The position numbers and the translations under genes were made by a program. The notes under the pieces were generated by a model. That model worked only from the letters and a program-made list of their open reading frames with translations, was not told the origin of the DNA and made no database searches. Positions 1 through 8,838 of a DNA stretch of 64,000 bases are shown one piece after another; the stretch's first letter is position 1; each line of letters opens with the position of its first letter. This DNA is from JAUILH01 sp964230215 (GTDB lineage Bacteria; Bacteroidota; Bacteroidia; Flavobacteriales_D; JAUILH01): contig CAXRGQ010000006.1 in the NCBI GenBank assembly GCA_964230215.1, positions 124,001 to 188,000 of the forward strand. Reading direction: 5' to 3'.

Positions 1-1
1 T

Positions 2-412
2 TACGGCGGATGGGACACACATGAGAGACAAGACAATGTGTTTCCATCTCTGGTTGAAGGCTTGTCTGACGGCTTAATGGCGTTTTATAACGACATAAAG
101 GACCACCACAAGAACGTCACAGTACTTGTTATGAGTGAATTTGGAAGAAGATTGCGTGCCAATAAGTCAAACGGGACTGATCATGGTCATGGCAACGTAA
201 TGATGGTGCTTGGTGGCAAGGTTAAAGGTGGACAATTTTACGGCACATGGCCTGGCTTGCACAATGAAGCTTTAAATAAAGGAGTTGATTTGGATATAAC
301 TACAGATTACCGACAAGTTTATTCTGAAATCATGCAGCAAGCAATGGGATATAACAATTCCTCTATTCTATTCCCTAATTATGCGCCTACCGCACAACTT
401 GGTTTTATATAA
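2..412 (+). CDS. DUF1501 family protein, C-terminal part (5' truncated by window)
   Basis: The open frame runs in from the window edge; the first visible residues read YGGWDTHERQDN. The GGWDTH motif is typical of DUF1501 (sulfatase/alkaline-phosphatase-like fold) proteins. A second family block, VLVMSEFGRR followed by NGTDHGHGN, lies downstream, and the protein ends with a short tail after LFPNYAP. In Bacteroidota these proteins are usually exported and paired with a DUF1800 gene, which would lie outside the window. The GTG at 38 is internal rather than the start, because the conserved GGWDTH block precedes it. Substrate and role are unknown. The family call is secure; nothing can be said about the N-terminus. 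Confidence 0.85.
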   Translation, partial: YGGWDTHERQDNVFPSLVEGLSDGLMAFYNDIKDHHKNVTVLVMSEFGRRLRANKSNGTDHGHGNVMMVLGGKVKGGQFYGTWPGLHNEALNKGVDLDITTDYRQVYSEIMQQAMGYNNSSILFPNYAPTAQLGFI

Positions 413-414
413 CA

Positions 415-442
415 ACAAACGCCCGAATTCTCGGGCGTTCTA
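415..442. terminator. Bidirectional intrinsic terminator
   Basis: A perfect hairpin, ACGCCCGA-ATTC-TCGGGCGT, sits 7 bp after the DUF1501 stop. It also lies downstream of the convergent hpf-like gene, so it can serve both strands. Confidence 0.75.
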
Positions 443-461
443 TCTAAATGTTATTTATTAA

Positions 462-776
462 TTAGTGGTCTTGCAACTTACTCTTTTCACGAGCTAAAGA
501 TCCTTTTAATTTCGTAATTGCTATGTGCATCACCTTTTCCAATGAATCAGCATGTGTTGTAACAGCAATTGGTTTTTTGTTCTTTAAACGTGCTTCTAAC
601 ACACATTTCTTATCATCCGGACCAGATTTATCTCCATTTTCATCAGATAAAAACACCTCTATTCTTGTTACGAGCTCGTCATAGTGAGCTAATTCATCAT
701 TTATCACCTCATTTAAATACTGATTTAAACGATCGTGCCCTTCAATTGATTTATCTGTATTAAGTTGTACTTGCAT
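462..776 (-). CDS. hpf: Short ribosome hibernation promoting factor (HPF/RaiA family)
   Basis: A 104-residue protein whose length and pattern match the S30AE/HPF-RaiA domain: an N-terminal beta strand (MQVQLNTDKSI), helix 1, then an ARLKN strand and a C-terminal helix (SLEKVMHIAITKLKGSLAREK). Members bind the 30S decoding centre and inactivate or protect ribosomes in slow growth. There is no C-terminal dimerisation extension, so this is the short form. It is a monocistronic minus-strand gene ending at the shared hairpin near 420. Family call is good; HPF versus YfiA/RaiA behaviour cannot be told from sequence alone. Confidence 0.8.
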   Translation of the reverse strand: MQVQLNTDKSIEGHDRLNQYLNEVINDELAHYDELVTRIEVFLSDENGDKSGPDDKKCVLEARLKNKKPIAVTTHADSLEKVMHIAITKLKGSLAREKSKLQDH

Positions 777-1083
777 AGCTTTTTATTTTAATTATTATAC
801 TTCCCTTCTATTCAATCACGCTGTACGAGGACTGCATAATCAAATATACATAAATAGAAGATACACGGGGTGAAATTTGACCATTTTAGAATTAGCAAAT
901 ACCTTTCTTGTGTATCCTATTTATAATAACATGAATGCATTTGTATTGCTATTTGTGATTTTCGCAACTAATAAAGCACGTCTTGCAAAATTCAATTACC
1001 GTATGCTAAATTCCATTCCAATCTTTGCTATCAAATTATAATTGAATTTAAAGGTTTACCTTGCTAGATTAAATAACTACGTG
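777..1083. other. Intergenic stretch between hpf-like gene and lipoprotein gene
   Basis: About 300 bp of AT-rich sequence between divergent genes. It must carry both promoters, but I see no unambiguous TTG / TAnnTTTG pair and no structured element or small gene I could support. Confidence 0.5.
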
Positions 1084-2703
1084 ATGATAAAAAATGTATT
1101 CGCCCTTAAATCAATTGCTTGGCTCTTTATTAGTATTTCAATTTACATGGCCTCAGGATGTGCAGGTGTGTACAGAATAAAAGAAAAAGACTTCAGAACC
1201 GATGGAGAGATGATTCCGTCAGACTTGGCGGAATACCGTAATGCTTTGCTATTTGTTCACCTAGGAGATAAAGTTGTTCAATTTACAGCTCCTATCTTTA
1301 GCGATGGAACAAGCACAATTACAGGTGAAGTGATTGAACTAGATGCGACTGCTCTACAACGCTATCAATCCGCCAAAAAAAATGGATGGCCTAAATCACT
1401 TAGAAAAGCTCCTGGCACTAGCATAGAACAAATTCATTTTTTTGTTTCAGACTATATTGAACATAACAATCAAAACGACACCAAAACAATTTCGTTTAAC
1501 AAGGATCACGTTCTGGAAACCCACCTTCTAAAGGATATTGCTGGAAGTGGCACAGTTGGTTCCGTGCTGATTACCGTTGGAATAGTAGCTGCTGGAATCT
1601 TTTTGTTTCTACTTATTGTTTGTAATTGTCCACATGTTTATGCAATGGATGGAGAAGTAAGTCATAAACTCTCAAATGCCTTTGTTGGTTCGGTATCTAA
1701 AGTGCTTGAAGATTCTGAGTATATACCTCTTCCAAATACAGAAAAGAATACTAAAAGTGTAGCAGTGGTAAATTCGATTGAAGGAGAACTGCAGTATATA
1801 AACCATGCTGAATTTGTACGAATAGAGCACAGCAAAGATGTTAGTATACTAAATGATCAAGATGGCAATTTTTATTCACTGGTTAAGGAGAACCAAAGAA
1901 TCAAGCCTAATATCAGCGAGCTTAAATCAAAAGGCGATTTTCAAGTATTACAGTTCAACAATTTAAATGGCGACGATCTATCTGAGCAGAGAATGAAATT
2001 TGTTTTGGAAAATCATACTGATGCAAAGCTAATTTTATCTTTAAAAAATACCAACTGGGCTAGTTTTGTGATTGAACAGTGGTATGGCTTGTTTGGGAAT
2101 AAAATTGACAACTATAGGGAGAAGATGGCTCAAAAGCCAAGAGAAGAACTTGTGCAATGGAGAAAAGATCAAGGTATTCTTCTTGATGTGTATACCAAAA
2201 GTGGTGATCAATGGGTATTTCAATCATCCATTGATGTTGTTGGTAGCACGCAATTTAAGGACCTAGTGGTGCCGCTAAAAAATGTTTCAAATTCAAATGA
2301 TACGCTTGAAGTCAAATTGGTATCTGGGTATAAACTTTGGGAGATTGATTATGCTGCTATAGATTATTCCATAAATGAAGCACTTAACATCTCAAAACAT
2401 ACACCAACTAGTTGGCACCTAAGTAACGACAAAACTGAAGGGAATGGTATCGATAAGCGTGATGAATCTTACTTAGTATTGGCCTATGGAGACACCTTAT
2501 ACCTAGATTACACTCCAGCTCCAGACAAGAAGCAAACTGTTAGCTATGCAATTAGTCTAACAGGCTATTATAATACAGAAATTAAACAATCAAATAAGAT
2601 TCAGAGAAAGGAATTATACAGTTTTAAGAAGCCGGCGCAAATGTCTCGATATTCATATTATTTGATGAAAGAACTATCTCAATCATTAAGTGTAAATAAG
2701 TAA
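1084..2703 (+). CDS. Predicted lipoprotein with an internal hydrophobic segment, function unknown
   Basis: The reading frame is open from a TTG at 1042. The ATG at 1084 is preferred because it opens directly on a lipoprotein signal: a hydrophobic stretch ending in the lipobox ASGC about 25 residues in. The product would be about 539 residues. A second hydrophobic stretch (GSVLITVGIVAAGIFLFLLI) followed by CNCPHVYAMDG lies about one third of the way in, and the C-terminal part looks like a large beta-rich domain. The next gene starts 3 bp after the stop and encodes a secreted barrel-like protein, so the two are probably co-transcribed and act together at the envelope. I do not recognise a named domain. 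Confidence 0.7.
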   Translation: MIKNVFALKSIAWLFISISIYMASGCAGVYRIKEKDFRTDGEMIPSDLAEYRNALLFVHLGDKVVQFTAPIFSDGTSTITGEVIELDATALQRYQSAKKNGWPKSLRKAPGTSIEQIHFFVSDYIEHNNQNDTKTISFNKDHVLETHLLKDIAGSGTVGSVLITVGIVAAGIFLFLLIVCNCPHVYAMDGEVSHKLSNAFVGSVSKVLEDSEYIPLPNTEKNTKSVAVVNSIEGELQYINHAEFVRIEHSKDVSILNDQDGNFYSLVKENQRIKPNISELKSKGDFQVLQFNNLNGDDLSEQRMKFVLENHTDAKLILSLKNTNWASFVIEQWYGLFGNKIDNYREKMAQKPREELVQWRKDQGILLDVYTKSGDQWVFQSSIDVVGSTQFKDLVVPLKNVSNSNDTLEVKLVSGYKLWEIDYAAIDYSINEALNISKHTPTSWHLSNDKTEGNGIDKRDESYLVLAYGDTLYLDYTPAPDKKQTVSYAISLTGYYNTEIKQSNKIQRKELYSFKKPAQMSRYSYYLMKELSQSLSVNK

Positions 2704-2706
2704 ACC

Positions 2707-3741
2707 ATGAAATTCAAATTACTTTTCATACTGTCCGTTGTATTTTGTTTCTCATCATCAGCTCAACAAAAACATATTGGCGATGGTAAAGACACACTTG
2801 TTTTTAGAGACAGCAGTAAAATGGCTGTCCATGTAATTGAAATTGGACGTCAATCAGTATCATATAAAATTGACCAATCTGCTGAGGAAATTCATTATAC
2901 ATCCTTTTACAGGTTGAAGGAGGTCAGACTTGGCAATGGAGAAATAATAACTAGTGAGGCACAGATGAATTATTCTATACAGCTCGGAAGACTCAGAGGG
3001 CAATTAGATAACAAAAGTAAAAGGAGCGGACATTTGCTCATATCCACCCATCCAACTAGCTTAATAGGCTATCAAGCGATGGACCCGGAATCTCGAGTTA
3101 TTAATGTAGGTCTGTCCTATTTTGTACATACAAAGTTTTCAGTTGGTGCATATTATTATCAAGGACTGAATGATACACGTGAGCCAATGCCCCTAGAAAA
3201 TGGTATTTATTATTCGTCTAGCCCCACCTACGAAAGCGGTTTCGAGATTAATGCCGCCTTCATGTCAAGTAAAATACGCGCGCTAGATTTTGGAATCAGA
3301 GTGGGATATGGTAATCACACGTTTTCATACCATAGCATTCGATATAATACGATTTACAACTATAAAGAAGATGCAAATGGGTACCACGATTATAATGGAA
3401 ATTCATATGTCTATGATTCTGAGTCTAGAGAGCAAATTAGTCGAGAGCTAAAGGACTATTCGTATGGAACTGGCTTCATCAATTTTGAGGCGGTGGTGCA
3501 AGTTATACCAATAATGAGTTTGTCGGCATCCTTTGGTTTACAAGGAGCACCTTATGTATACTCTAACGAGTTTTTTAGAGAAGAGAATTATATCACTCGT
3601 TATCACGACACAGGGGGCAACTTTGTTGGTGAAGAGATCAACCCTCTATATGGATATGGTTATGGTACAATGAGATTAGATAGGCAATTGTTTGCACGTT
3701 TTACACTTAATTTTCATTTAAATACGAAATCTGGGAATTAA
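2707..3741 (+). CDS. Secreted, probably outer-membrane beta-barrel protein
   Basis: 344 residues with a Sec signal peptide (MKFKLLFILSVVFCFSSSAQ) of the common Bacteroidota '-AQ' ending. The mature protein alternates aromatic and polar residues and contains repeated strand-like blocks rich in Tyr and Gly (for example SYSYGTGFINFEA, YGYGYGTMRLDRQLF). It ends in an amphipathic strand, ARFTLNFHLN, consistent with an outer-membrane barrel. Only 3 bp separate it from the preceding lipoprotein and 1 bp from the following desaturase, so a shared transcript is likely. No specific family is recognised, and transport or structural roles are equally possible. Confidence 0.6.
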   Translation: MKFKLLFILSVVFCFSSSAQQKHIGDGKDTLVFRDSSKMAVHVIEIGRQSVSYKIDQSAEEIHYTSFYRLKEVRLGNGEIITSEAQMNYSIQLGRLRGQLDNKSKRSGHLLISTHPTSLIGYQAMDPESRVINVGLSYFVHTKFSVGAYYYQGLNDTREPMPLENGIYYSSSPTYESGFEINAAFMSSKIRALDFGIRVGYGNHTFSYHSIRYNTIYNYKEDANGYHDYNGNSYVYDSESREQISRELKDYSYGTGFINFEAVVQVIPIMSLSASFGLQGAPYVYSNEFFREENYITRYHDTGGNFVGEEINPLYGYGYGTMRLDRQLFARFTLNFHLNTKSGN

Positions 3742-3742
3742 T

Positions 3743-4831
3743 ATGTGTAACAAAAATGTCACATATCAACCAGAGTCAGACGATTTCTATAATGTCTTAT
3801 CAAGCAGAGTGAATCAACTATTTCCTGTGTCAAGCTCGAGATACGCAAATGCATTTTTCTACTTCAAAGCTTTACTCTTGATAGGGGCATATTGGCTGTT
3901 TTACTATCTGCTTATCACAAGCAATAACTCTACTGTTGCCATGATAGCTATGGTGCTAATGGGACCTTTAGCCATACTAATTGGTATTAACGTTGCCCAT
4001 GATGCTGCACATGGCACAATCTCACAAAAAAAATGGGTGAATAAAGTATTCCTGCAATTGTTTGATCTCTTAGGGGCTAATTCATATATGTGGAAGAAAA
4101 GACATGTGAACTCACACCACGCATTCCCTAACATTATGAATAAAGACGCTGATTTGAAGCAAAACCCTTTGGTCCGAATTTTCCCATCAGACACCATTAA
4201 AAAGATTCATAAATACCAGTTTATTTATGCCCCTTTCTTGTATCTATTATATACGGTAAACTGGCTATATTTTAGAGATTTTAAGGATTTCACTGAATCC
4301 CAAATAGGATCGCTCAATATTAAAAGTCATAAGCGCATTGAACTTGTTAAGCTTGTATCCTTTAAGCTTATTTATGTTGGGTACATTATAGTCCTTCCCC
4401 TACTCTTTTCATCTCTTAACTGGCAAACTTATATACTGTGTTTTTTCCTAATGAATTTTGCAGCAAGTTTGCTGATAACTCTAGCCTTAGTGCCTTCGCA
4501 TGTCTCAGAAGATTCTATCTTTCTTCTCCCAGACGAAAACGGTGTTATGCCGCACTCATGGTCGCATCACCAGGTCTTATCTGTCATTGATTTTGCTACC
4601 AATAATTGGTTTTTAAATTTCTTTTTTGGCGGATTCAATCACCACTTGACGCATCACCTATTTCCTAAGATAAATCATGTTCACAGCACTAAGATTACGC
4701 CTATCATTAAACAAACCGTTGAAGAGTATGGCCTACAATATCAACATCAAGACAGCTTCTTAAGAGCATACTTAAGTCATTTTAAGCTATTAAAAAATAA
4801 CGGTGTTCAACCACAAAACGCTACCGCATGA
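3743..4831 (+). CDS. Membrane fatty acid desaturase
   Basis: 362 residues. The three histidine clusters of integral-membrane di-iron desaturases are present: HDAAH at residues 86-90, HVNSHH at 121-126 and HHLTHH near 298-303. Hydrophobic segments lie at about 40-85 and 200-250. Known members introduce double bonds into acyl-CoA or acyl-lipid chains using O2 and a ferredoxin or cytochrome donor. The stop overlaps the start of the adjacent hydroxylase-family gene by 4 bp (ATGA), so the two are translationally coupled and probably modify the same lipid class. Regiochemistry and substrate are not deducible. Confidence 0.85.
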   Translation: MCNKNVTYQPESDDFYNVLSSRVNQLFPVSSSRYANAFFYFKALLLIGAYWLFYYLLITSNNSTVAMIAMVLMGPLAILIGINVAHDAAHGTISQKKWVNKVFLQLFDLLGANSYMWKKRHVNSHHAFPNIMNKDADLKQNPLVRIFPSDTIKKIHKYQFIYAPFLYLLYTVNWLYFRDFKDFTESQIGSLNIKSHKRIELVKLVSFKLIYVGYIIVLPLLFSSLNWQTYILCFFLMNFAASLLITLALVPSHVSEDSIFLLPDENGVMPHSWSHHQVLSVIDFATNNWFLNFFFGGFNHHLTHHLFPKINHVHSTKITPIIKQTVEEYGLQYQHQDSFLRAYLSHFKLLKNNGVQPQNATA

Positions 4832-5613
4832 TAGTTTGGGCCATATTTATACCAGCAAGTGCGCTTATTCTAATTATCTATTTTGATAATATTTCGCGAC
4901 TATTTGGAAAAAAACGGGCTGCAAACAAAATAGAATCCAGCAATAGTTTAAAAGCGAGTCCGCGTGAATTGAAGAACACTATCGCAAGTCTATTGCTATT
5001 TGCCTTTGCCGGAGCTTTTGTTGGTTATTCTATTGAGCAAGGTTGGGGACAAGTCTATACTAGCCATGATGGCAGCTTTAGCAGTATATTCTACATGATT
5101 GCATCCTTCTTTTTGGCACTGGGCATACACGATATATACTTTTACGCGACTCATAGATGGCTCCACTCGAAATTCATGTTTAAACACGTGCATGTCTGGC
5201 ATCACAAATCTCATAGTTCAAACGCATGGTCATCATTCTCTTTTCATCCTATAGAGGGTGTGATTCAAATTGGAATTGTTCCACTGGTTTTATTTGTATT
5301 ACCTATTCATGAGTATGTATTGATGGGGTTTAGCTTATTCCTTACTATGATGTCTGTTTATGGACATTGTGGCTATGAGTTACGTCCTAACAAAAAAGGT
5401 GTGTTTAGCGCTTTTAACACCTCTCTCCATCATTATCAACATCATAAATTTGTACGCTATAACTTTGGGATCTATTTGAACTATTGGGATAAGATATTTA
5501 ACACCAACCATCCCGATTATGAGCAGGCCTTTATTAAAATTAGTGAGCGAATAGCTGACGAGAAAAGCAACTCTAACTCGCCACACACAAGTTCTCTTGA
5601 CTCTCTACCTTAG
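4828..5613 (+). CDS. Sterol desaturase / fatty acid hydroxylase family protein
   Basis: 261 residues with N-terminal and central membrane segments and the histidine pattern of the fatty acid hydroxylase superfamily: HRWLH at 109-113, HVHVWHH at 120-126, and a late HHYQHHKF cluster. Members hydroxylate or desaturate lipids (sterols, ceramides, carotenoids, fatty acids) with a di-iron centre. Coupled by a 4-bp overlap to the upstream desaturase. The last 41 bp overlap the 3' end of the convergent radical SAM gene, a tight tail-to-tail arrangement. Bacterial members often have non-sterol substrates, so the sterol label is only a family name. Confidence 0.8.
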   Translation: MIVWAIFIPASALILIIYFDNISRLFGKKRAANKIESSNSLKASPRELKNTIASLLLFAFAGAFVGYSIEQGWGQVYTSHDGSFSSIFYMIASFFLALGIHDIYFYATHRWLHSKFMFKHVHVWHHKSHSSNAWSSFSFHPIEGVIQIGIVPLVLFVLPIHEYVLMGFSLFLTMMSVYGHCGYELRPNKKGVFSAFNTSLHHYQHHKFVRYNFGIYLNYWDKIFNTNHPDYEQAFIKISERIADEKSNSNSPHTSSLDSLP

Positions 5614-6679
5614 ACATTTTTGTTTTGCAGAATGGACACGGATAGAACTGTCCATCATAATCCATAAAGATGTAAGATAATCCTCCGCCGCATGGAACTT
5701 TACCTCTGTAACCTGCAGGAAACAGAACAGTAGGATATTCAAACAATGACTTATCAAAGTTGTACTTATTAACCAAGTCCATTAAGGCATCTTTGTGAAA
5801 TTGATCATATTCAATATCCTTGCCTTCATAATTCCCAACGGCTCGTGGCTCAAGTAAATTAACGATAGGAACATTGTTGTCTTTGGCCACTTTAATCAAT
5901 TCTTCAACTCCTCCCGATTCAACCAATTCGCGCGTAGGACAAGCATTAATGCTCACGAGAATTCCAACTTGCTGTAAATTCTTAATAGCATCTATCACCC
6001 ACTGAAAAGACCGTTTACTGCCTCTAAAGGCGTTGTGTTTTTCTTCGCTATAATGATCTAGACTAATAGCAGCTCCATGTAATCCTGCTGCCTTAAGCTT
6101 TTTAGCCACATCTAATGTAAGACCAAAGCCTGATGTGTAAATCCATTGATCACATTTAGACTTATATCGATTAAGTAACGCTAACAAATCGTTTAGACGT
6201 GCTATTGGTTCTCCTCCCGAGAACACCAACTGGCCTACTCCTCTTTCCACAATTGGATCAATTTTGACAATCATTTCATCCAATGTTAGCACGTCTTGTT
6301 TATATAATGTCGCCGCTTCAGAGCAATGTTCACATTGTAAAGGACAGCGCTTAGTAATTGCAATTATCAGTCGTCTTAATGTAGCTTGTTCTACTTTAGT
6401 TTGCCTTTCCTCTAACAAATGTGCTCTAAAAAACGCATTAAAGCCCGGTGATGGCCAAGCAGGATTGAACATATCCCAATGATATTTTCCGTCCACTTTA
6501 AAACCCCTCACCAGTTTTTTCTTCCCCATGAGTTTAGTGAATCGCTGAATCATAAGGCGCGTTACTTTTGCGGATGTAATTGGGTTCTTATATAGCTTAA
6601 CCCCTTGCCACCAAATAGTTGACAGCATGCCTAAACGTACCATATCGTATTCGAACGACTTAACTCTGCGGCTTTTCAT
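5573..6679 (-). CDS. Radical SAM protein with C-terminal auxiliary cysteine cluster
   Basis: 368 residues. The radical SAM CxxxCxxC motif is C112-P-L-Q-C116-E-H-C119, with the S-adenosylmethionine-binding glycines in FSGGEP downstream. A C-terminal cysteine group (CGGG...YPCPFC, about residues 335-355) resembles a SPASM-type auxiliary Fe-S cluster. Roughly 100 residues precede the core, unlike minimal family members. SPASM proteins commonly modify peptides or act in cofactor or lipid pathways. No peptide precursor is next door; the convergent neighbours are a desaturase and a hydroxylase, so a lipid-related role is conceivable but is inference only. Confidence 0.8.
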   Translation of the reverse strand: MKSRRVKSFEYDMVRLGMLSTIWWQGVKLYKNPITSAKVTRLMIQRFTKLMGKKKLVRGFKVDGKYHWDMFNPAWPSPGFNAFFRAHLLEERQTKVEQATLRRLIIAITKRCPLQCEHCSEAATLYKQDVLTLDEMIVKIDPIVERGVGQLVFSGGEPIARLNDLLALLNRYKSKCDQWIYTSGFGLTLDVAKKLKAAGLHGAAISLDHYSEEKHNAFRGSKRSFQWVIDAIKNLQQVGILVSINACPTRELVESGGVEELIKVAKDNNVPIVNLLEPRAVGNYEGKDIEYDQFHKDALMDLVNKYNFDKSLFEYPTVLFPAGYRGKVPCGGGLSYIFMDYDGQFYPCPFCKTKMSKVESQENLCVAS

Positions 6680-6736
6680 ACAGCTAAAATACGAACTATT
6701 CTAGGCTATAAATTACGGAATTATGCAAATGACCAA

Positions 6737-8380
6737 TTAAAATTTCGCTGGGCACTCTATGCATATTATCTCCTCTGAAACAGGGTGCTGAAACGCCAAT
6801 TTACTCGCATGCAAATACAATCTATCAGAAGCTATGCCGTACAGGGTATCCCCTTTTATTGATGCGTTTAATCCCATTGGGTGACTTGCATGAACTCTTA
6901 GCTGGTGCGTTCGTCCTGTATGGGGTTTAAATAGGATGTGAGTCTTGCCATCAATTCTATCTACAACCTTAAACTCAGTTTCTGCTTCTTTACCATATTC
7001 ATAACAAACCATTTGACGGGGTCTGTCATCGAAATCTGTTCTTAATGGCAAACTAATTATCCCGCCATCAACATTTATATCTGCATCTAGTATTGCCCTA
7101 TATTCTTTTTGAATGGTTCTGTTCGAAAACTGTTTCTGGATCGCAACGTAGACCTCTTTAGATTTCGCAATAAGTAATATTCCTGATGTATCCCTGTCAA
7201 GTCTGTGTGCCAAATACAAATCATCCAGCTCTGGATAGCGTTCTTTAGCCCAATCGCTTATAGATAATTGTTTGCTCTTTCCAGGTACCGACAATACACC
7301 CGAGGGTTTGTTAATTGCAACAATATGCTCGTCTTCAAAACAAATGCCTATTTCAGGGATGTCTTCAACTTGTTCGTTAGGATTTGGCGCGACATTTAAT
7401 CCTTGCAACATAAAGTTTAGAATGGGTTCGCATTTGCTTTTACATGCCGTATAATAGAAGCCTTCTTTTCTTACCTCTCCAACAGCCGGTGTACCCCACC
7501 AAAACTCCGCCAATGCTATAGGCTCTAGATTGTTATTAAAAGCATACTGAAACAGCTTTGGAGCTGCACAGTCACCCGCTCCAGCTGGTGGCAATACACC
7601 TTTGTATTCATTGAACAGCGCACCAATCGTATGCCCCTCTCCTCTTCCATTTGTGATTTTATATGCATCAAACATTTTAAGCTGCAGTTGATTGGATAAG
7701 TTTGCGCGCTTAAGCTCCAATTGCTTAATCATTTCTTTTAGTAAACGAATATTCTTTTCTGGCTCTTCTAGTCTCTCTTCCCAATATTGTCGTTTCTTTC
7801 TGTAAGCATTTTTATCTAAAATACTTAGTCGATCCAAAGCCTTTTCGTACGCACCTTCAGCCCGTTGTATTCTGCGGTCCGCTTTATTCCTTTTCATTTG
7901 ATCCCGAAATGCCTGTAAATCTTGTTCCTTTTCGCTTTTCAATAATGAGAAGGCTTTTTCCATTGGTTGCAACTTTTCTTGCAATGCTTTATGTTCCTCA
8001 TTTACGGTACTAATCTCGGCTTCTTCTTCAAGAAAAAAGTTATCTATATTAAGCAAATCAAAAATTGGAGGAACAAATCCTGGCACCAATGTTTTGCCTC
8101 CCAACTTACCTGAAAACCCAGCTAAATAAGCAAGTTGTTTATCAGGTGTTTTTACAACCAACACTCCCATCATTTTACCCCCACCATCAAGTTTGTTTTG
8201 ATCTTTGTAAAAATCATGCAACTTAGCTCCTTCCCTCTTTAAATATGCCTGCAAGTCTTCAGCTGCCGCCATTGCTACATTTTCTGGTGCATACGCCATC
8301 GGATATCCAATTATAGATGGCAAGATAGCCTCTCTAGAATCAAAACTATGTATGCATATATCTCTCTCTACAAACGGCAT
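6737..8380 (-). CDS. RluA-family RNA pseudouridine synthase with long N-terminal extension
   Basis: 547 residues. The C-terminal roughly 215 residues are the catalytic domain: INKPSGVLSVPG at about 357-368, then HRLDRDTSG at 392-400 with catalytic Asp395, and HTGRTHQLRVH near 490. The first roughly 340 residues are an additional region, including a charged coiled coil at about 120-235 and a conserved-looking block (GAGDCAAPKLFQYAF, about 266-280). The family isomerises uridine in rRNA or tRNA. The extension is unlike minimal RluA/RluD enzymes and lacks an S4 domain that I can see. Similar long forms occur in Bacteroidota, but their target is not known to me. Confidence 0.85.
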   Translation of the reverse strand: MPFVERDICIHSFDSREAILPSIIGYPMAYAPENVAMAAAEDLQAYLKREGAKLHDFYKDQNKLDGGGKMMGVLVVKTPDKQLAYLAGFSGKLGGKTLVPGFVPPIFDLLNIDNFFLEEEAEISTVNEEHKALQEKLQPMEKAFSLLKSEKEQDLQAFRDQMKRNKADRRIQRAEGAYEKALDRLSILDKNAYRKKRQYWEERLEEPEKNIRLLKEMIKQLELKRANLSNQLQLKMFDAYKITNGRGEGHTIGALFNEYKGVLPPAGAGDCAAPKLFQYAFNNNLEPIALAEFWWGTPAVGEVRKEGFYYTACKSKCEPILNFMLQGLNVAPNPNEQVEDIPEIGICFEDEHIVAINKPSGVLSVPGKSKQLSISDWAKERYPELDDLYLAHRLDRDTSGILLIAKSKEVYVAIQKQFSNRTIQKEYRAILDADINVDGGIISLPLRTDFDDRPRQMVCYEYGKEAETEFKVVDRIDGKTHILFKPHTGRTHQLRVHASHPMGLNASIKGDTLYGIASDRLYLHASKLAFQHPVSEEIICIECPAKF

Positions 8381-8801
8381 GATGCAAAGATGGGGAAATG
8401 ATGTGAATGCGAAACATGAATGTGATACTTGTTGTGTCTATAGGCACTACGGCTTTTTTGGAATCAGGTATCTTATCGAACCCTCAATGCCTACACTAGT
8501 TCTAAGATTAACGCTTAGGCTGAAGCTCCAGCGCAGGCACTATACGCGCACCCCAACACTAGATGTAATCTGTGCCCTCAATTCACACATCTCTGACGAA
8601 TTCGTGCCTCATTGTCAGGATGGTTTTATCTGGCGTTCGATTGCTTCACACTCTCAGTGCCTCCGCTTTATCAGCACTAGTGATGTTGCAAGTCATATTC
8701 TAACGCCTATGACGCATACATCATCCAGCACTGACGAAAGCATGAACCTCTAAGTTCGTTCTTGCGTGCCGCCGCTTTATCAGCACTGGTGATGTTGCAA
8801 G
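8381..8801. other. Intergenic stretch with a decayed copy of the neighbouring gene's 3' end
   Basis: About 420 bp with no supported gene. Its right part (8657-8765 and beyond) contains a duplicated copy of the terminal codons and downstream flank of the SpoIIE-type phosphatase gene. The left part shows no recognisable content. Confidence 0.55.
8657..8729. repeat. 73-bp direct repeat, copy 1 (noncoding remnant)
   Basis: Matches 8766-8838 with only two visible mismatches, offset by 109 bp. On the minus strand it encodes the fragment LDDVCVIGVRI followed by a stop, identical to the C-terminus of the adjacent phosphatase. Confidence 0.85.
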
Positions 8802-8838
8802 TCATATTCTAACGCCTATGACGCATACATCATCCAGC
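8766..8838. repeat. 73-bp direct repeat, copy 2 (end of phosphatase gene)
   Basis: Partner of the repeat at 8657-8729. It covers the last 12 codons, including the stop, of the minus-strand gene ending at 8802, plus 36 bp of its downstream flank. Confidence 0.85.

Noticed and set aside
8352..8753. 133-residue plus-strand ORF
   Set aside because: Overlaps the start of the pseudouridine synthase gene and the duplicated repeat; amino acid pattern is not protein-like.
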